Assembly (NCBI RefSeq): GCF_009363435.1
Contig: NZ_CP045354.1
Coordinates: 6,042,501 to 6,106,500 of the forward strand
DNA from: Labrenzia sp. THAF82
Lineage (GTDB): Bacteria; Pseudomonadota; Alphaproteobacteria; Rhizobiales; Stappiaceae
DNA: 64,000 nt
Reading direction: 5' to 3'
Shown here: positions 25,195 to 34,017 of the stretch, one piece after another
Layout: each line of letters begins with the position of its first letter
Numbering within the stretch: the first letter of the stretch is position 1
The notes under the pieces: generated by a model
Seen by the model: only the letters and a program-made list of their open reading frames with translations
The model's database searches: none
What the model was told of the DNA's origin: nothing
Made by a program: the position numbers and the translations under genes

Positions 25195-26163
25195 TGCGAG
25201 AATGGCGTTTACAAGCGTGTCGCCATTTTGCTCGATAAAGGCGTCCCATACAGGCTTTACCTTGTCCTGAAATGCCGCTCCATCCACGTCGCGGTTGACC
25301 TTCATTCCGGCTTCCTCAAGCGCGGTGATCATTTCGTCTTCCTTGGAGATGCTCAACTCGCGCTGCATGGCGACAGCTTCAGCGGCAACCTCAAGTACAG
25401 TCTTTTGCTGCTCTTCGGTCAATCCATTGAACTTGCTCAGGTTCATGGCAACCGCCAAGGGCGAATAGGCATGCTGTGTCATGCTCAGATAGTCCTGAAC
25501 CTCATAGAACTTGAAAGACAGTGTGACCCCAATCGGATGGTCCTGACTGTCGACAACTCCAGTTTCCAGGGCGGTATAAAGCTCTGCCACCGGGATTTGC
25601 TGTGGGTTCGCATCCAGCGCGGCGAACATGTCGTTGAGCGCTTTGGAATTGTTGACACGCATACGCAATCCCGCAACATCGTCAGGTGTGCGGATAGGGC
25701 CTTTGTTGTTGGTCATGTTGCGGTAGCCGTTTTCGGGAAACCCAAGCCCCTTCAGGCCATGATCTTCGAATTTTGCAAGAACGCTCTGACCAACGTCTCC
25801 ATCCAGAACCGAGTAAGCTGTCTCGCGCGTCGGGAACATGAATGGCAGCGTGAAGGCAGCCGACTCCGGCATCAGACCGGAAAAGTTATTGAGGCCGACC
25901 ATGACGACATCGATGATGCCCGCACGCGCGCCATCGATCATGGTCGCGTCATTTCCAAGCTGCCCTTGAGGAAAGATCTGAACCTTGACCTCGCCGTTGG
26001 TACGCGCATCGACTTCCTTTTGAAAGAACTTCGCAAGATCCTGCTGCAGATCGGTCTCAGGTGCTGCGTGTGCAAACTTGAGTGTGACTTCTGCTAGCGA
26101 CGATGTTGCCATGCTCAGTGTCAGGAACGTGGCCAGACCAATTTTTGTCAGGTGATTTTTCAT
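25180..26163 (-). CDS. dctP: TRAP transporter substrate-binding protein (DctP family), second system
   Basis: 327 residues with a Sec signal (LATFLTLSMATSSLAE). DctP hallmarks: VTLKFAHAAPETD at the mature start, IFPQGQLGNDATMIDGARAG, Arg-169 in LRMRVNN, and AELYTALETGVVDSQDHP. Periplasmic binding of an organic or sugar acid. The start is the ATG at 26163, just past GGGAGGAATT; the longer open frame overlaps dctM. Last gene of a dctQ-M-P operon whose promoter region carries two LacI-type operators. Idonate, gluconate or a ketogluconate is the likely ligand, taking the place of the IdnT/GntT permease; inferred. Confidence 0.92.
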   Translation of the reverse strand: MKNHLTKIGLATFLTLSMATSSLAEVTLKFAHAAPETDLQQDLAKFFQKEVDARTNGEVKVQIFPQGQLGNDATMIDGARAGIIDVVMVGLNNFSGLMPESAAFTLPFMFPTRETAYSVLDGDVGQSVLAKFEDHGLKGLGFPENGYRNMTNNKGPIRTPDDVAGLRMRVNNSKALNDMFAALDANPQQIPVAELYTALETGVVDSQDHPIGVTLSFKFYEVQDYLSMTQHAYSPLAVAMNLSKFNGLTEEQQKTVLEVAAEAVAMQRELSISKEDEMITALEEAGMKVNRDVDGAAFQDKVKPVWDAFIEQNGDTLVNAILAASQN

Positions 26164-26180
26164 TGAGAATTCCTCCCTAC

Positions 26181-27461
26181 TCAGCCGATGAACCATTTCA
26201 TCGGGACTGTGATGATGCTCGGGAACGCAACGAAGAGTGCGAGGAGCACCAGATATGCAGCGATGAAAGGCCAAGAGCCTTTGACCGCCGCTGACATCGG
26301 CACACGGCCGACGCCGCAAACGACGTTCAGGACAGTTCCAACTGGAGGAGTGATCAGTCCGATGGAGCAGTTGATGACGAACATCAGTCCGAAATAGACA
26401 GGATCGATGTTGGCCAGTTTGACCACCGGCATGAGCAGCGGTACCAGGATGAGGATCGTTGGCGACAGATCCATCACCATCCCGACGCACAGCACCAGTA
26501 TCATGATCACGGCCATCAGCAGACGCGGGTTCTCAACCAACGGGCCGAGCAAGGTCGCCAGTTGTTGCGGCAGTTGCGCAACGGTGATGAGCCAAGCGGC
26601 CACCATGGCGCAGCCGACCAGAAACATCACCATGGCCGTCGAACGTCCCGCGTTCACGAGTATCTGGAAGAACCCCTGCAGCGTCATTTCACGGTAGATC
26701 ACCGTTGAAACCAGGATCGCGTAGACGGCTGCAACCACTGCTGCTTCCGTTGGAGTGAAGACACCGAAGCGGATGCCTCCAATGATGATGACCGGCAACA
26801 ACAGCGCCCAGATGCCATCCTTGAATGCGGCGATCCGTTCTTCAGTCGTCGCCCGCTCCAGCGTTTCGATGTTTTCGTGCCGCATGAGCACATTCCAGAC
26901 CAGCATCAGCGCGACACCCATCATCAGGCCGGGAACGATGCCGCCCAGGAAGAGGTTCTTGATCGAAATATTTCCGGCAACCCCGATCAGGATCAGCGGC
27001 AGTGAAGGTGGGATCACGGGCGCAATGATCCCGCCTGACGCCAGCAGGCCAACCGAACGACCGCTTGGATATCCGGCCTTTTGCATCATCGGATAAAGGA
27101 TCGCGACGAGCGCTGCCGCGTCAGCGACAGCCGAACCTGAAAGGCCCGCAAGAAGGATCGCCGTCAGAATGGCGACATAGCCGAGGCCGCCACGCTTGTG
27201 ACCGATCAAGGAAACCGCCATGCGCACTATGCGCTTGGACAATCCGCCGGTGGACATCACTTCGCCAGCGACCAGAAAAAACGGAATTGCAAGCAGCGGG
27301 AAACTGTCGACACCGTTGATGAGCGCCTGGGCAAGGATGTCGGCGCTGAACAGATTCAGTTGAAGCATCAGCGCGATTGCCGCCAGGAGCAGGGCAAAAG
27401 CAACCGGCAATCCGAGAAGAATAGCGCCGATGAGGACGCTCAGAAACAGAAGGAGGGTCAA
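26181..27461 (-). CDS. dctM: TRAP transporter large membrane subunit (DctM family), second system
   Basis: 426 residues, same length as the first system. Hallmarks: FPLLAIPFFLVAGEVM, the GLSGSAVADAAALVAIL loop, the MVMDLSPTILILVPLLMPV segment and NCSIGLITPPVGTVLNV near the end. Some a dozen membrane spans. The ATG overlaps the dctQ stop (ATGA at 27458-27461). Confidence 0.93.
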   Translation of the reverse strand: MTLLLFLSVLIGAILLGLPVAFALLLAAIALMLQLNLFSADILAQALINGVDSFPLLAIPFFLVAGEVMSTGGLSKRIVRMAVSLIGHKRGGLGYVAILTAILLAGLSGSAVADAAALVAILYPMMQKAGYPSGRSVGLLASGGIIAPVIPPSLPLILIGVAGNISIKNLFLGGIVPGLMMGVALMLVWNVLMRHENIETLERATTEERIAAFKDGIWALLLPVIIIGGIRFGVFTPTEAAVVAAVYAILVSTVIYREMTLQGFFQILVNAGRSTAMVMFLVGCAMVAAWLITVAQLPQQLATLLGPLVENPRLLMAVIMILVLCVGMVMDLSPTILILVPLLMPVVKLANIDPVYFGLMFVINCSIGLITPPVGTVLNVVCGVGRVPMSAAVKGSWPFIAAYLVLLALFVAFPSIITVPMKWFIG

Positions 27462-27970
27462 TGACTTTCCTCCTGTTCTTCATCGAAGTCCAACGCGTCC
27501 GGAAAAAAGACACGCACAGCAGCGATGACGGTCATCAAGACGGCGGAGACAACGCCGGCAAGATAAAACAGGGCGGATGGCAACCCGGTCAGCTGCGAGA
27601 TATTGTTCCAGTTTGCGTTCATCTGACGAAACGCACCCCAGAACAGCATCAAGACTGCGACCAGAATGACGAGGTAGGCCAAGCGACGCAGCAGCGGTAC
27701 AAGCTTTGGAAACAGCACCTCGGAAAATTCCGTCACTGCAAGGTGTTCACTTCGGCGCAGAACCACAGCCGCGCCAAGCATGACAACCCAGACAAGTCCC
27801 AATCGTGACAGCTCGACAGATGGTCGCAATCCGGATGAAAAGCCGTATCGCAAGACCACATTTGTAAAAACCAGCACAATCATCGCCAGGAGCAGCGCTG
27901 CCATCGTCCAGTCAATGAAGCGCCATAGCCACCGCCAGTAAACCAATCTGTCCTCCCGAAAATCGATCAC
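27458..27970 (-). CDS. dctQ: TRAP transporter small membrane subunit (DctQ family), second system
   Basis: 170 residues, four hydrophobic segments. The stretch VVMLGAAVVLRRSEHLAVTEF is the DctQ loop after the second span. GTG start at 27970 with little ribosome-site similarity. It begins 21 bases from the first of two LacI-type palindromes, so its promoter is within repressor reach. Confidence 0.88.
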   Translation of the reverse strand: MIDFREDRLVYWRWLWRFIDWTMAALLLAMIVLVFTNVVLRYGFSSGLRPSVELSRLGLVWVVMLGAAVVLRRSEHLAVTEFSEVLFPKLVPLLRRLAYLVILVAVLMLFWGAFRQMNANWNNISQLTGLPSALFYLAGVVSAVLMTVIAAVRVFFPDALDFDEEQEESH

Positions 27971-27990
27971 TCAAGTGCAAATTTGCCTTT

Positions 27991-28026
27991 AGGTTATCGA
28001 TAACCTTATTACGAGTTATCGATAAC
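27991..28026. promoter_or_regulatory. Tandem LacI-type operators between dctQ and lacI 2
   Basis: AGGTTATCGATAACCT (27991-28006), a perfect 16-bp palindrome, and GTTATCGATAAC (28015-28026). Their centres are 22 bases apart, about two helical turns, so two dimers could bind the same DNA face. They sit in the gap between the divergent dctQMP operon and the second lacI gene. Confidence 0.75.
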
Positions 28027-28099
28027 AAATTCGATTGTCAACTCAGCTAAGACAGTTATTTTGTCACAGAGGACGGGCACCCGGGTTGGAGGAAAATGT

Positions 28100-29092
28100 A
28101 TGGTCACGCTAGAGGACGTCGCCAAGTTGGCGAATGTCAGCACCATGACTGTTTCGAAGGTTTTGCGGGGTACTGGCGCTATCTCCAAGCAGACGCGAAC
28201 ACGCGTTTTCGAAGCTGCCGACCAACTCGGGTATGTTCCAAATCGACTCGCCGGCTCGCTCAGTGCGCGCAAGAGCATGCTGGTCGCGGTGCTGATCCCA
28301 TCCATAGCCGATACGGTTTATGCCGAGATCATAAGCAGCCTTCACAGCCTCCTCGATCAAGCCTCGCTCTCAATCTTCATTGCGGAAAGTCTCATGGACC
28401 CTGATGTGGAAGAACGTCAGGTCCAGGAACTCCTGAGCTTGCGACCGGCATTTCTGGTACGCAGTGGTGGCATCGCCTCCACTGAGCGCACCAAAATACT
28501 TCTTCAGCGGTTCGGAGTTCCTCACATTCAAATCTGGGATGGAGATGACCCGCAAGGGCAAGCCACCGTCGGCCCATCACATGTGGAAGCCGGGAAAATT
28601 GCAGCAAGCCACTTTCTGGAACTCGGGCTGCGCAAGGTCGCTTACATAGGCGCTGAAACGCATAAAGACATTTGTGCATCCCGGCGCATGGAAAGTTTCA
28701 TAGGTGACATGACCGCAGCCGGTGCGGAAACGCGCGTTCTGACGGAACCCGACCTTCCGCGTCAGGCAGAGAGTGGAGAGCTCCTGACACATCGCTTGCT
28801 AGAAGACGGTTTGCAAGTTGACGGGATTTTTTATCTGAATGATGCAATGGCCATCGGAGGATTGAGGGTCCTCCTGAAGGCAGGCTTCCGAGTACCCGAG
28901 GATGTACGGGTCATGGGCTTCAACGGAACGTCGAGAGAACAGACGATCAACACAAGACTCACAACAATCAGCACAAATGGTCACGAGCTCGGGCAGACTG
29001 TCGCGAAGGCTATTCTCGAAAACATCGGCGGCCGATTGCCGAAAAGCTGCACGCTTTGCCCTGTCACGCTGGATTTGGGCAACACCACCTAA
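28100..29092 (+). CDS. LacI-family regulator 2
   Basis: 330 residues. Helix-turn-helix TLEDVAKLANVSTMTVSKVL, hinge around VPNRLAGSLSARKS, ligand domain thereafter. The ATG at 28100 follows GGAGGAAAATGT; thirteen more codons are open upstream. It is divergent from the TRAP operon and separated from it by the tandem palindromes, so it probably represses the TRAP genes and itself. The recognition helix differs from its neighbours at the key position (Thr before Met; others have Val, Lys or Arg). Confidence 0.88.
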   Translation: MVTLEDVAKLANVSTMTVSKVLRGTGAISKQTRTRVFEAADQLGYVPNRLAGSLSARKSMLVAVLIPSIADTVYAEIISSLHSLLDQASLSIFIAESLMDPDVEERQVQELLSLRPAFLVRSGGIASTERTKILLQRFGVPHIQIWDGDDPQGQATVGPSHVEAGKIAASHFLELGLRKVAYIGAETHKDICASRRMESFIGDMTAAGAETRVLTEPDLPRQAESGELLTHRLLEDGLQVDGIFYLNDAMAIGGLRVLLKAGFRVPEDVRVMGFNGTSREQTINTRLTTISTNGHELGQTVAKAILENIGGRLPKSCTLCPVTLDLGNTT

Positions 29093-29110
29093 CCTGAAGC
29101 TCACGTAACC

Positions 29111-30136
29111 TCAAACCGTATCTCCGGCGACAAGCGTGAAGCCGACATCAGAGACAGGCTCAAGCAGGTCGCCATTGATCCGCAAAAGCAGTTTTTCAGC
29201 CGCCAGCTGTCCGATGCGGAGATGATTTACCTGTACCGTGGTCAATCGATACGGCAGGACAGACGCAATCGGCAACTCGCCCCAACCTGCAATTCCCAGG
29301 TCGCCCGGTATGGAAATTTTCTGCGCTTCACAGAACTGGACAGCACCCACCGCCATATTGTCGTTCTGAAAGAATACAACCTCTACTGACGGATCCGCGG
29401 ACAGAAGCTGCTCCGTTCCATAAAAGCCGGGGTAAAACCCCGGAATATCATTCAGGCAAAGCTGTTTAGTCAGACGGCCTCCGCCATCTTCAATAGCCTT
29501 CGCATATCCATGAAGCCGAGCTGTTGCAGCATTCGCGGTGTCGTGAGACGTGCCCACATAACCAAATTTCTGATAGCCCTTGGACAAAAGAAAACGGCCC
29601 ATGTCATAGCCGCTGTCAAAGTGGTTGAGGCCGACGCACATGTCGATCGGGCTGGAATTCAGATCCCAGATTTCTACCAGCGGCACACCGGACCCGACGA
29701 GCAGTTGCAAAGCTCTTGGCGTATGCGCGCGGCCTGTCAGGATCAAGCCTGCCGGTTGCCAGGACAACACGGTCTCAACCCAGCTTTCCTCTTCGGCCAA
29801 GACATGCTGTGTCATGCCCAGAACAGTCTGATGATTGAAGCTCACCAGCTTCCGGTCGATCCCCTCCAGAACGTGTGTGAACACCTCATTGCCAAGGTCG
29901 GGAATGCTCACCCCTATAAAAGTCGATTTCTTGTCGCCGGCAAAGACGGTCGCCAGTCGGTTGGGCAGATACCCGAGCCGCTCGACCTCTGCCAAAACCT
30001 TGACGCGTGTCTTTTCGGAAAAACCACCTTCATCTCTGAGGACGCGACTGGCAGTCATCTTGGAGACGCCTGCCGCCCTGGCAACCTCAGCAAGGCTTAC
30101 TTTATTGTTTTTACTAGCAATTTTCTGTTCAGACAA
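29111..30136 (-). CDS. LacI-family regulator (GntR-like) 3
   Basis: 341 residues. Helix-turn-helix SLAEVARAAGVSKMTASRVL; the ligand domain has GRAHTPRALQLLVGSGVPLV and ends EPVSDVGFTLVAGDTV, both close to E. coli GntR. The recognition helix carries Lys-Met as in GntR, whose site centres on CCGG, matching the GTTACCGGTAAC sites beside this gene. The first codon appears to be TTG at 30136, only eight bases from the operator and without a ribosome site, so a leaderless or very short message is likely. Divergent from the CUT2 transporters it probably controls. Confidence 0.87.
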   Translation of the reverse strand: MSEQKIASKNNKVSLAEVARAAGVSKMTASRVLRDEGGFSEKTRVKVLAEVERLGYLPNRLATVFAGDKKSTFIGVSIPDLGNEVFTHVLEGIDRKLVSFNHQTVLGMTQHVLAEEESWVETVLSWQPAGLILTGRAHTPRALQLLVGSGVPLVEIWDLNSSPIDMCVGLNHFDSGYDMGRFLLSKGYQKFGYVGTSHDTANAATARLHGYAKAIEDGGGRLTKQLCLNDIPGFYPGFYGTEQLLSADPSVEVVFFQNDNMAVGAVQFCEAQKISIPGDLGIAGWGELPIASVLPYRLTTVQVNHLRIGQLAAEKLLLRINGDLLEPVSDVGFTLVAGDTV

Positions 30137-30143
30137 AATTTAA

Positions 30144-30155
30144 GTTACCGGTAAC
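30144..30155. promoter_or_regulatory. LacI-type operator next to the lacI 3 start
   Basis: GTTACCGGTAAC, perfect palindrome with CCGG centre (extends to AAGTTACCGGTAACTT, 30142-30157). It begins eight bases upstream of the regulator's first codon, so occupancy should block its transcription. Confidence 0.75.
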
Positions 30156-30163
30156 TTTTTTGA

Positions 30164-30212
30164 TTGACTTACCCATATGACGAGTCAATGATAATGCCAC
30201 GTTACCGGTAAC
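30164..30212 (+). promoter_or_regulatory. Promoter and LacI-type operator of the first CUT2 transporter
   Basis: TTGACT at 30164-30169 and GATAAT at 30190-30195 could be the promoter, though the 20-base spacer is long. GTTACCGGTAAC at 30201-30212 would then lie on the transcription start. It is identical to the site at 30144-30155, 57 bases away, so looping or joint repression of both directions is possible. Confidence 0.6.
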
Positions 30213-30266
30213 TCAATGTCTGTCTTGGGAGAAGATGCACAGTCCGGTCGCGGCGGGAGGAAGATA

Positions 30267-31775
30267 GTGCCAGGCAGTTTACAAAACCGGCTGTTCTTTG
30301 ACGGCATCCAAAAGCATTTCGGTGGGACTTACGCCGTTCGGGACGTTTCCCTTGCCGTAGACCGCGGCGAAATCGTCGCGCTTTTGGGCGAGAACGGCGC
30401 CGGTAAATCAACACTCATCAAGATTCTCGGCGGTATTCACAAACCCGACGCAGGGCGTGTTTTGATCGACGGCGAGCCTTACGAGCATCGCCCGGGTGGG
30501 TTTGGGCAACGTCAATCCGTCGCCTTCATCCACCAGGATCTGGGCATGATCGAGTGGATGACCGTTGCCGAGAATATGTCTCTTGCGCTTGGCTTTTCCA
30601 AAAAACTCGGTCTGATTAATTGGGGCAACGCAGAAAATTTCGCTGCTGAAGCCCTTAAGAAGGTCGGTTGCGATTTCGATCCAACAACCCGGGTGCAGGA
30701 CCTTTCCAGAACGGAAAAGTCCCTCGTGGCGATTGCCCGTGCCCTTGCGGTCGATTGTGATTTCCTTGTTCTGGATGAACCGACTGCTTCTCTTCCGGCA
30801 GATGAGGTCAACCGCCTGTTCAATGCACTCAGGCCGCTTCGTGAACGCGGTGTCGGCATGATCTATGTGTCCCACAGGCTGGACGAGATTTTCCAGATCG
30901 CCGACCGTGTTGCGGTTCTTCGCGACGGTGTGCTTGTTGGCGTACGGGCCATACAGCACACGACAACGGAAGAACTCGTTCACATGATTGTCGGGCGCAA
31001 GACCCGTCAGGTCAGCAAACTTGCCGAAGCTCCCGGGAAACCCGTCCTTAGCGTGTCGAACCTGAAAACACACAATGCGGGACCGGTTGATTTCACGCTG
31101 CACCAGAACGAGCTGGTCGGGCTGGTCGGGTTGCGCGGCGCAGGTCATGAGCAGATTGCCAGGGCCCTTTACGGCATGGAAGATCATGAAGGCGAGGTTG
31201 TCCTGAACGGTCAGGGCAGCCCGGACCTTCGCAACGCCAAAACAGCGCTTGATTCCGGCATTGGTCTGGTCGCCCGAGACCGCACCGAAGAGTCCGTTGC
31301 CCTTCCCCTCACCATTCGCGAGAACACGTTTTTGAACCCGGCATCGACCGGACGGGGCCTCCTGTCTTTCCTGTCACCGGACAAGGAAACAAAGATGGCG
31401 GAGGAAATCGGCCGGGAAGTCGCACTGAGCCCAAACGACCAGTCGCTTGCCATTGAAGCGCTCTCGGGCGGCAACCAGCAGAAGGTTGTGATCGCCAGGT
31501 GGCTGGCGACAAAACGCAAGCTCCTGATCTGCGAAGACCCGACGGCCGGCGTTGATGTTGGCGCCAAGGCGGAAATCTATGCGCTCCTGAACAAGGCACT
31601 GCGCGAAGGCGTCGGGCTTTTGCTCGTGTCGACCGATTTTGAAGAAGTCGCAACGATCTGCCATCGCGCGATCGTCTTCAGCCAGGGCAAGATCGTTGAA
31701 GAACTCTCGGGCACCAAACTGTCCACGGAAAACCTGATTCAAGCGGCTTCGGCCAGCAATGCCGCAGCTGCCTAA
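30267..31775 (+). CDS. Sugar ABC transporter ATPase (CUT2, RbsA/MglA type)
   Basis: 502 residues with two fused nucleotide-binding domains. Domain 1: GENGAGKST Walker A and LVLDEPTASLPADE Walker B. Domain 2 has the usual degenerate Walker A (GLRGAGHEQ), then LSGGNQQKVVIARWLA and ICEDPTAGVDVGAK. This is the CUT2 pattern for ribose/galactose/xylose-type importers. The GTG at 30267 follows GGGAGG with a six-base gap; an ATG at 30216 is open but lies four bases from the operator with no ribosome site. Confidence 0.9.
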   Translation: MPGSLQNRLFFDGIQKHFGGTYAVRDVSLAVDRGEIVALLGENGAGKSTLIKILGGIHKPDAGRVLIDGEPYEHRPGGFGQRQSVAFIHQDLGMIEWMTVAENMSLALGFSKKLGLINWGNAENFAAEALKKVGCDFDPTTRVQDLSRTEKSLVAIARALAVDCDFLVLDEPTASLPADEVNRLFNALRPLRERGVGMIYVSHRLDEIFQIADRVAVLRDGVLVGVRAIQHTTTEELVHMIVGRKTRQVSKLAEAPGKPVLSVSNLKTHNAGPVDFTLHQNELVGLVGLRGAGHEQIARALYGMEDHEGEVVLNGQGSPDLRNAKTALDSGIGLVARDRTEESVALPLTIRENTFLNPASTGRGLLSFLSPDKETKMAEEIGREVALSPNDQSLAIEALSGGNQQKVVIARWLATKRKLLICEDPTAGVDVGAKAEIYALLNKALREGVGLLLVSTDFEEVATICHRAIVFSQGKIVEELSGTKLSTENLIQAASASNAAAA

Positions 31776-31786
31776 GGATAAGAAAC

Positions 31787-32809
31787 ATGCAATCTCTTGA
31801 ATCCAATGCACTGGAGCCGACCAAGGCGGAAATGGAAGGCCTGTCGCTGCGCAGCAGGCTTTTCAGGCTCCTGCCCGTTTATGGGCTCGTGATCCTGACC
31901 CTGCTTCTTATCCTGCTGTTTTCGATCCTGTTGCCGCGGACGTTCCCAACGCTCTTGAACCTGCGTGCGATCATTTCCGACAAAGCCATCATTGCGCTCC
32001 TGTCTCTTGGGGCAATGATCCCGATGGCGGCTGGACGGATCGACCTGACGGTCGGTTACGGCATCGTGCTCTGGCATATTCTCGCTATCAGCCTGCAAAC
32101 CATGTTCGGCATCCCCTGGCCGGCCGCAGTCATGATCGTTCTGATGCTCGGTGCAATGACCGGTTTCTTCAACGGACTGCTCGTGGAAGTCGCCAAGATT
32201 GACAGTTTCATCGCAACCCTCGGCACCGGCACGGTACTTTACGCGATTGCACTTTGGCACACAGGTGGTCGCCAGGTGGTCGGTGTCTTGCCGGAAGGGT
32301 TTTATGCAGTTAATGGCACGTTCCTGTTCGGCCTGCCGATTACCGGGTTTTACGTGCTTGCCATTACCATCGCCATGTGGCTGGTGCTCGAATACACACC
32401 CATTGGCCGATACCTTTACGCCATCGGCGCCAACCAGCGTGCTGCCCAACTCAACGGCATTCCCACACGCAAATATGTCATCGGGTCCTTCATGGCGTCC
32501 GGGATGATGACTGCGCTTGCCGGAGTATTGCTGGCTTCAAAGCTTCGGATTGGTCAGGCGAGCGTCGGCCTTGAATTCCTGCTGCCTGCGCTGGTCGGTG
32601 CGTTCCTCGGATCAACAACCATCAAACCCGGGAGGGTCAATGTTTGGGGCACCGTTGTCGGTGTTGCCATCCTGGCTGTCGGGATCTCTGGCATCCAGCA
32701 ATTTGGCGGATCGTTCTGGGTCGAGCCGCTCTTCAATGGCGTGACGTTGCTGATCGCGATCGGCATTGCCGGCTATGCGCAACGCCGCAAAGGCGCTGCG
32801 AAAAAATAA
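31787..32809 (+). CDS. Sugar ABC transporter permease (CUT2, RbsC type)
   Basis: 340 residues, about eight to ten hydrophobic segments after a polar 35-residue N-terminus. The stretches MAAGRIDLTVGYGI and IGANQRAAQLNGIPTRKYVIGSF are standard in RbsC-type permeases, as is the Gly-rich PALVGAFLGSTTIKPG loop. It lies eleven bases after the ATPase and 23 before the binding protein. Confidence 0.9.
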   Translation: MQSLESNALEPTKAEMEGLSLRSRLFRLLPVYGLVILTLLLILLFSILLPRTFPTLLNLRAIISDKAIIALLSLGAMIPMAAGRIDLTVGYGIVLWHILAISLQTMFGIPWPAAVMIVLMLGAMTGFFNGLLVEVAKIDSFIATLGTGTVLYAIALWHTGGRQVVGVLPEGFYAVNGTFLFGLPITGFYVLAITIAMWLVLEYTPIGRYLYAIGANQRAAQLNGIPTRKYVIGSFMASGMMTALAGVLLASKLRIGQASVGLEFLLPALVGAFLGSTTIKPGRVNVWGTVVGVAILAVGISGIQQFGGSFWVEPLFNGVTLLIAIGIAGYAQRRKGAAKK

Positions 32810-32832
32810 GAATTTTGCATAGGGAGGATAGA

Positions 32833-33882
32833 ATGCAAAAGCGTGATTTTCTAAAGACCATCTTGGCAACAACAATGCTTGCAGGTTCCGTGTTGCCTGC
32901 ATTTGCAGAGGCCGCATGGGACGGCCCGACAAGCGGCCCGGCGGGTGCTGATGGCAAGACCATCGTAGTGGTCGCAGCCGACCTCAAGAACGGCGGCATC
33001 CTGGGTGTGACCAATGGTGTTGAAGAAGCTGCCGACAAAATTGGTTGGGAAGTCCGCGTCCTGGACGGCGCAGGCTCTATCCAAGGCCGGACCGCTGCCA
33101 TCGGTCAGGCTCTGGCACTTCAGCCCGACGGGATTGTCATTAACGGCTTTGACGCTGTTGAGCAGCAAGCTGCACTTGAAGGCGTTGTCTCAGCAAATAT
33201 TCCAATGGTTGCATGGCACTCCGGTCCCAAGATCGGCTGTGACGCACCTGGAGGCATCTTCGCCAACATCTCAACCGATGCGATGACCGTTTCTGAAGTC
33301 GCTGCGAATTGGGCCATCGACGATGGCGGCAAGGATATCGGTGTGATTATCTTCACCGACTCCACCTATCAGATCGCGATCGACAAGGCTGATCGGCTGA
33401 AAGAAACCGTTGAAGCCGCCGGTGGCAAGGTTCTGGAATATGTCGACACCCCAATTGCCGACACATCGACCCGTATGGGCCCACTCACCACAAGTCTTTT
33501 GCAGAAATACGGAGACAGCTGGACCCATGCGCTCGCGATCAATGATCTCTATTTCGATTTCATGGGACCGGCGCTGACGTCTGCAGGAATTTCCGCCGCT
33601 GACGGCCCGCAGGCGGGTTCCGCCGGAGACGGTTCGGAAGCTGCTTTCCAACGTATCCGGACCGGTGGCTACCAGACGATCACCGTTGCTGAACCGCTTA
33701 ACCTGCAAGGCTGGCAGCTTGTCGACGAGTTGAACCGTGCCGTGCAAGGGCAGCCTTGTTCCGGCTATGTCACTTCACCGGCTCTTGTGACCAAAGCAGG
33801 ACTTGAGAAGATGGGTGACAGCAACTCCTTCGATCCCGATACGCCTTACCGTGAGGCTTACTCCGCCATCTGGGGCAAGTAA
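32833..33882 (+). CDS. Sugar ABC transporter substrate-binding protein (ribose-type fold)
   Basis: 349 residues. Sec signal (MQKRDFLKTILATTMLAGS) cut near FAEA. Type I periplasmic binding protein: KTIVVVAADLKNGGILGVTNGVEEAA, ALQPDGIVINGFDA, and later HALAINDLYFDF. Ligand unknown; a sugar or sugar acid. The ATG at 32833 follows AGGGAGG. Completes an ATPase-permease-binding protein set. Confidence 0.9.
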   Translation: MQKRDFLKTILATTMLAGSVLPAFAEAAWDGPTSGPAGADGKTIVVVAADLKNGGILGVTNGVEEAADKIGWEVRVLDGAGSIQGRTAAIGQALALQPDGIVINGFDAVEQQAALEGVVSANIPMVAWHSGPKIGCDAPGGIFANISTDAMTVSEVAANWAIDDGGKDIGVIIFTDSTYQIAIDKADRLKETVEAAGGKVLEYVDTPIADTSTRMGPLTTSLLQKYGDSWTHALAINDLYFDFMGPALTSAGISAADGPQAGSAGDGSEAAFQRIRTGGYQTITVAEPLNLQGWQLVDELNRAVQGQPCSGYVTSPALVTKAGLEKMGDSNSFDPDTPYREAYSAIWGK

Positions 33883-33893
33883 GCAATCACGAA

Positions 33894-33927
33894 GCGGGTC
33901 GCCTGACGCAGCCGCCAGGCGACCTGC
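33894..33927 (+). terminator. Hairpin between the two CUT2 systems
   Basis: GGTCGCCTG (33897-33905) pairs perfectly with CAGGCGACC (33916-33924); three more bases on each side extend the stem with one mismatch. No T run follows. It sits just after the binding-protein gene and probably protects its message or reduces read-through into the second system. Confidence 0.65.
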
Positions 33928-34017
33928 TGACAAACGAGCAAAGCAACAACTGAAGGTCTTTTTTGCCGTGGCGCTGCCGTGGACAGGAGAGCTTTGTCTA
34001 AAATTCAGGGTGGAACA

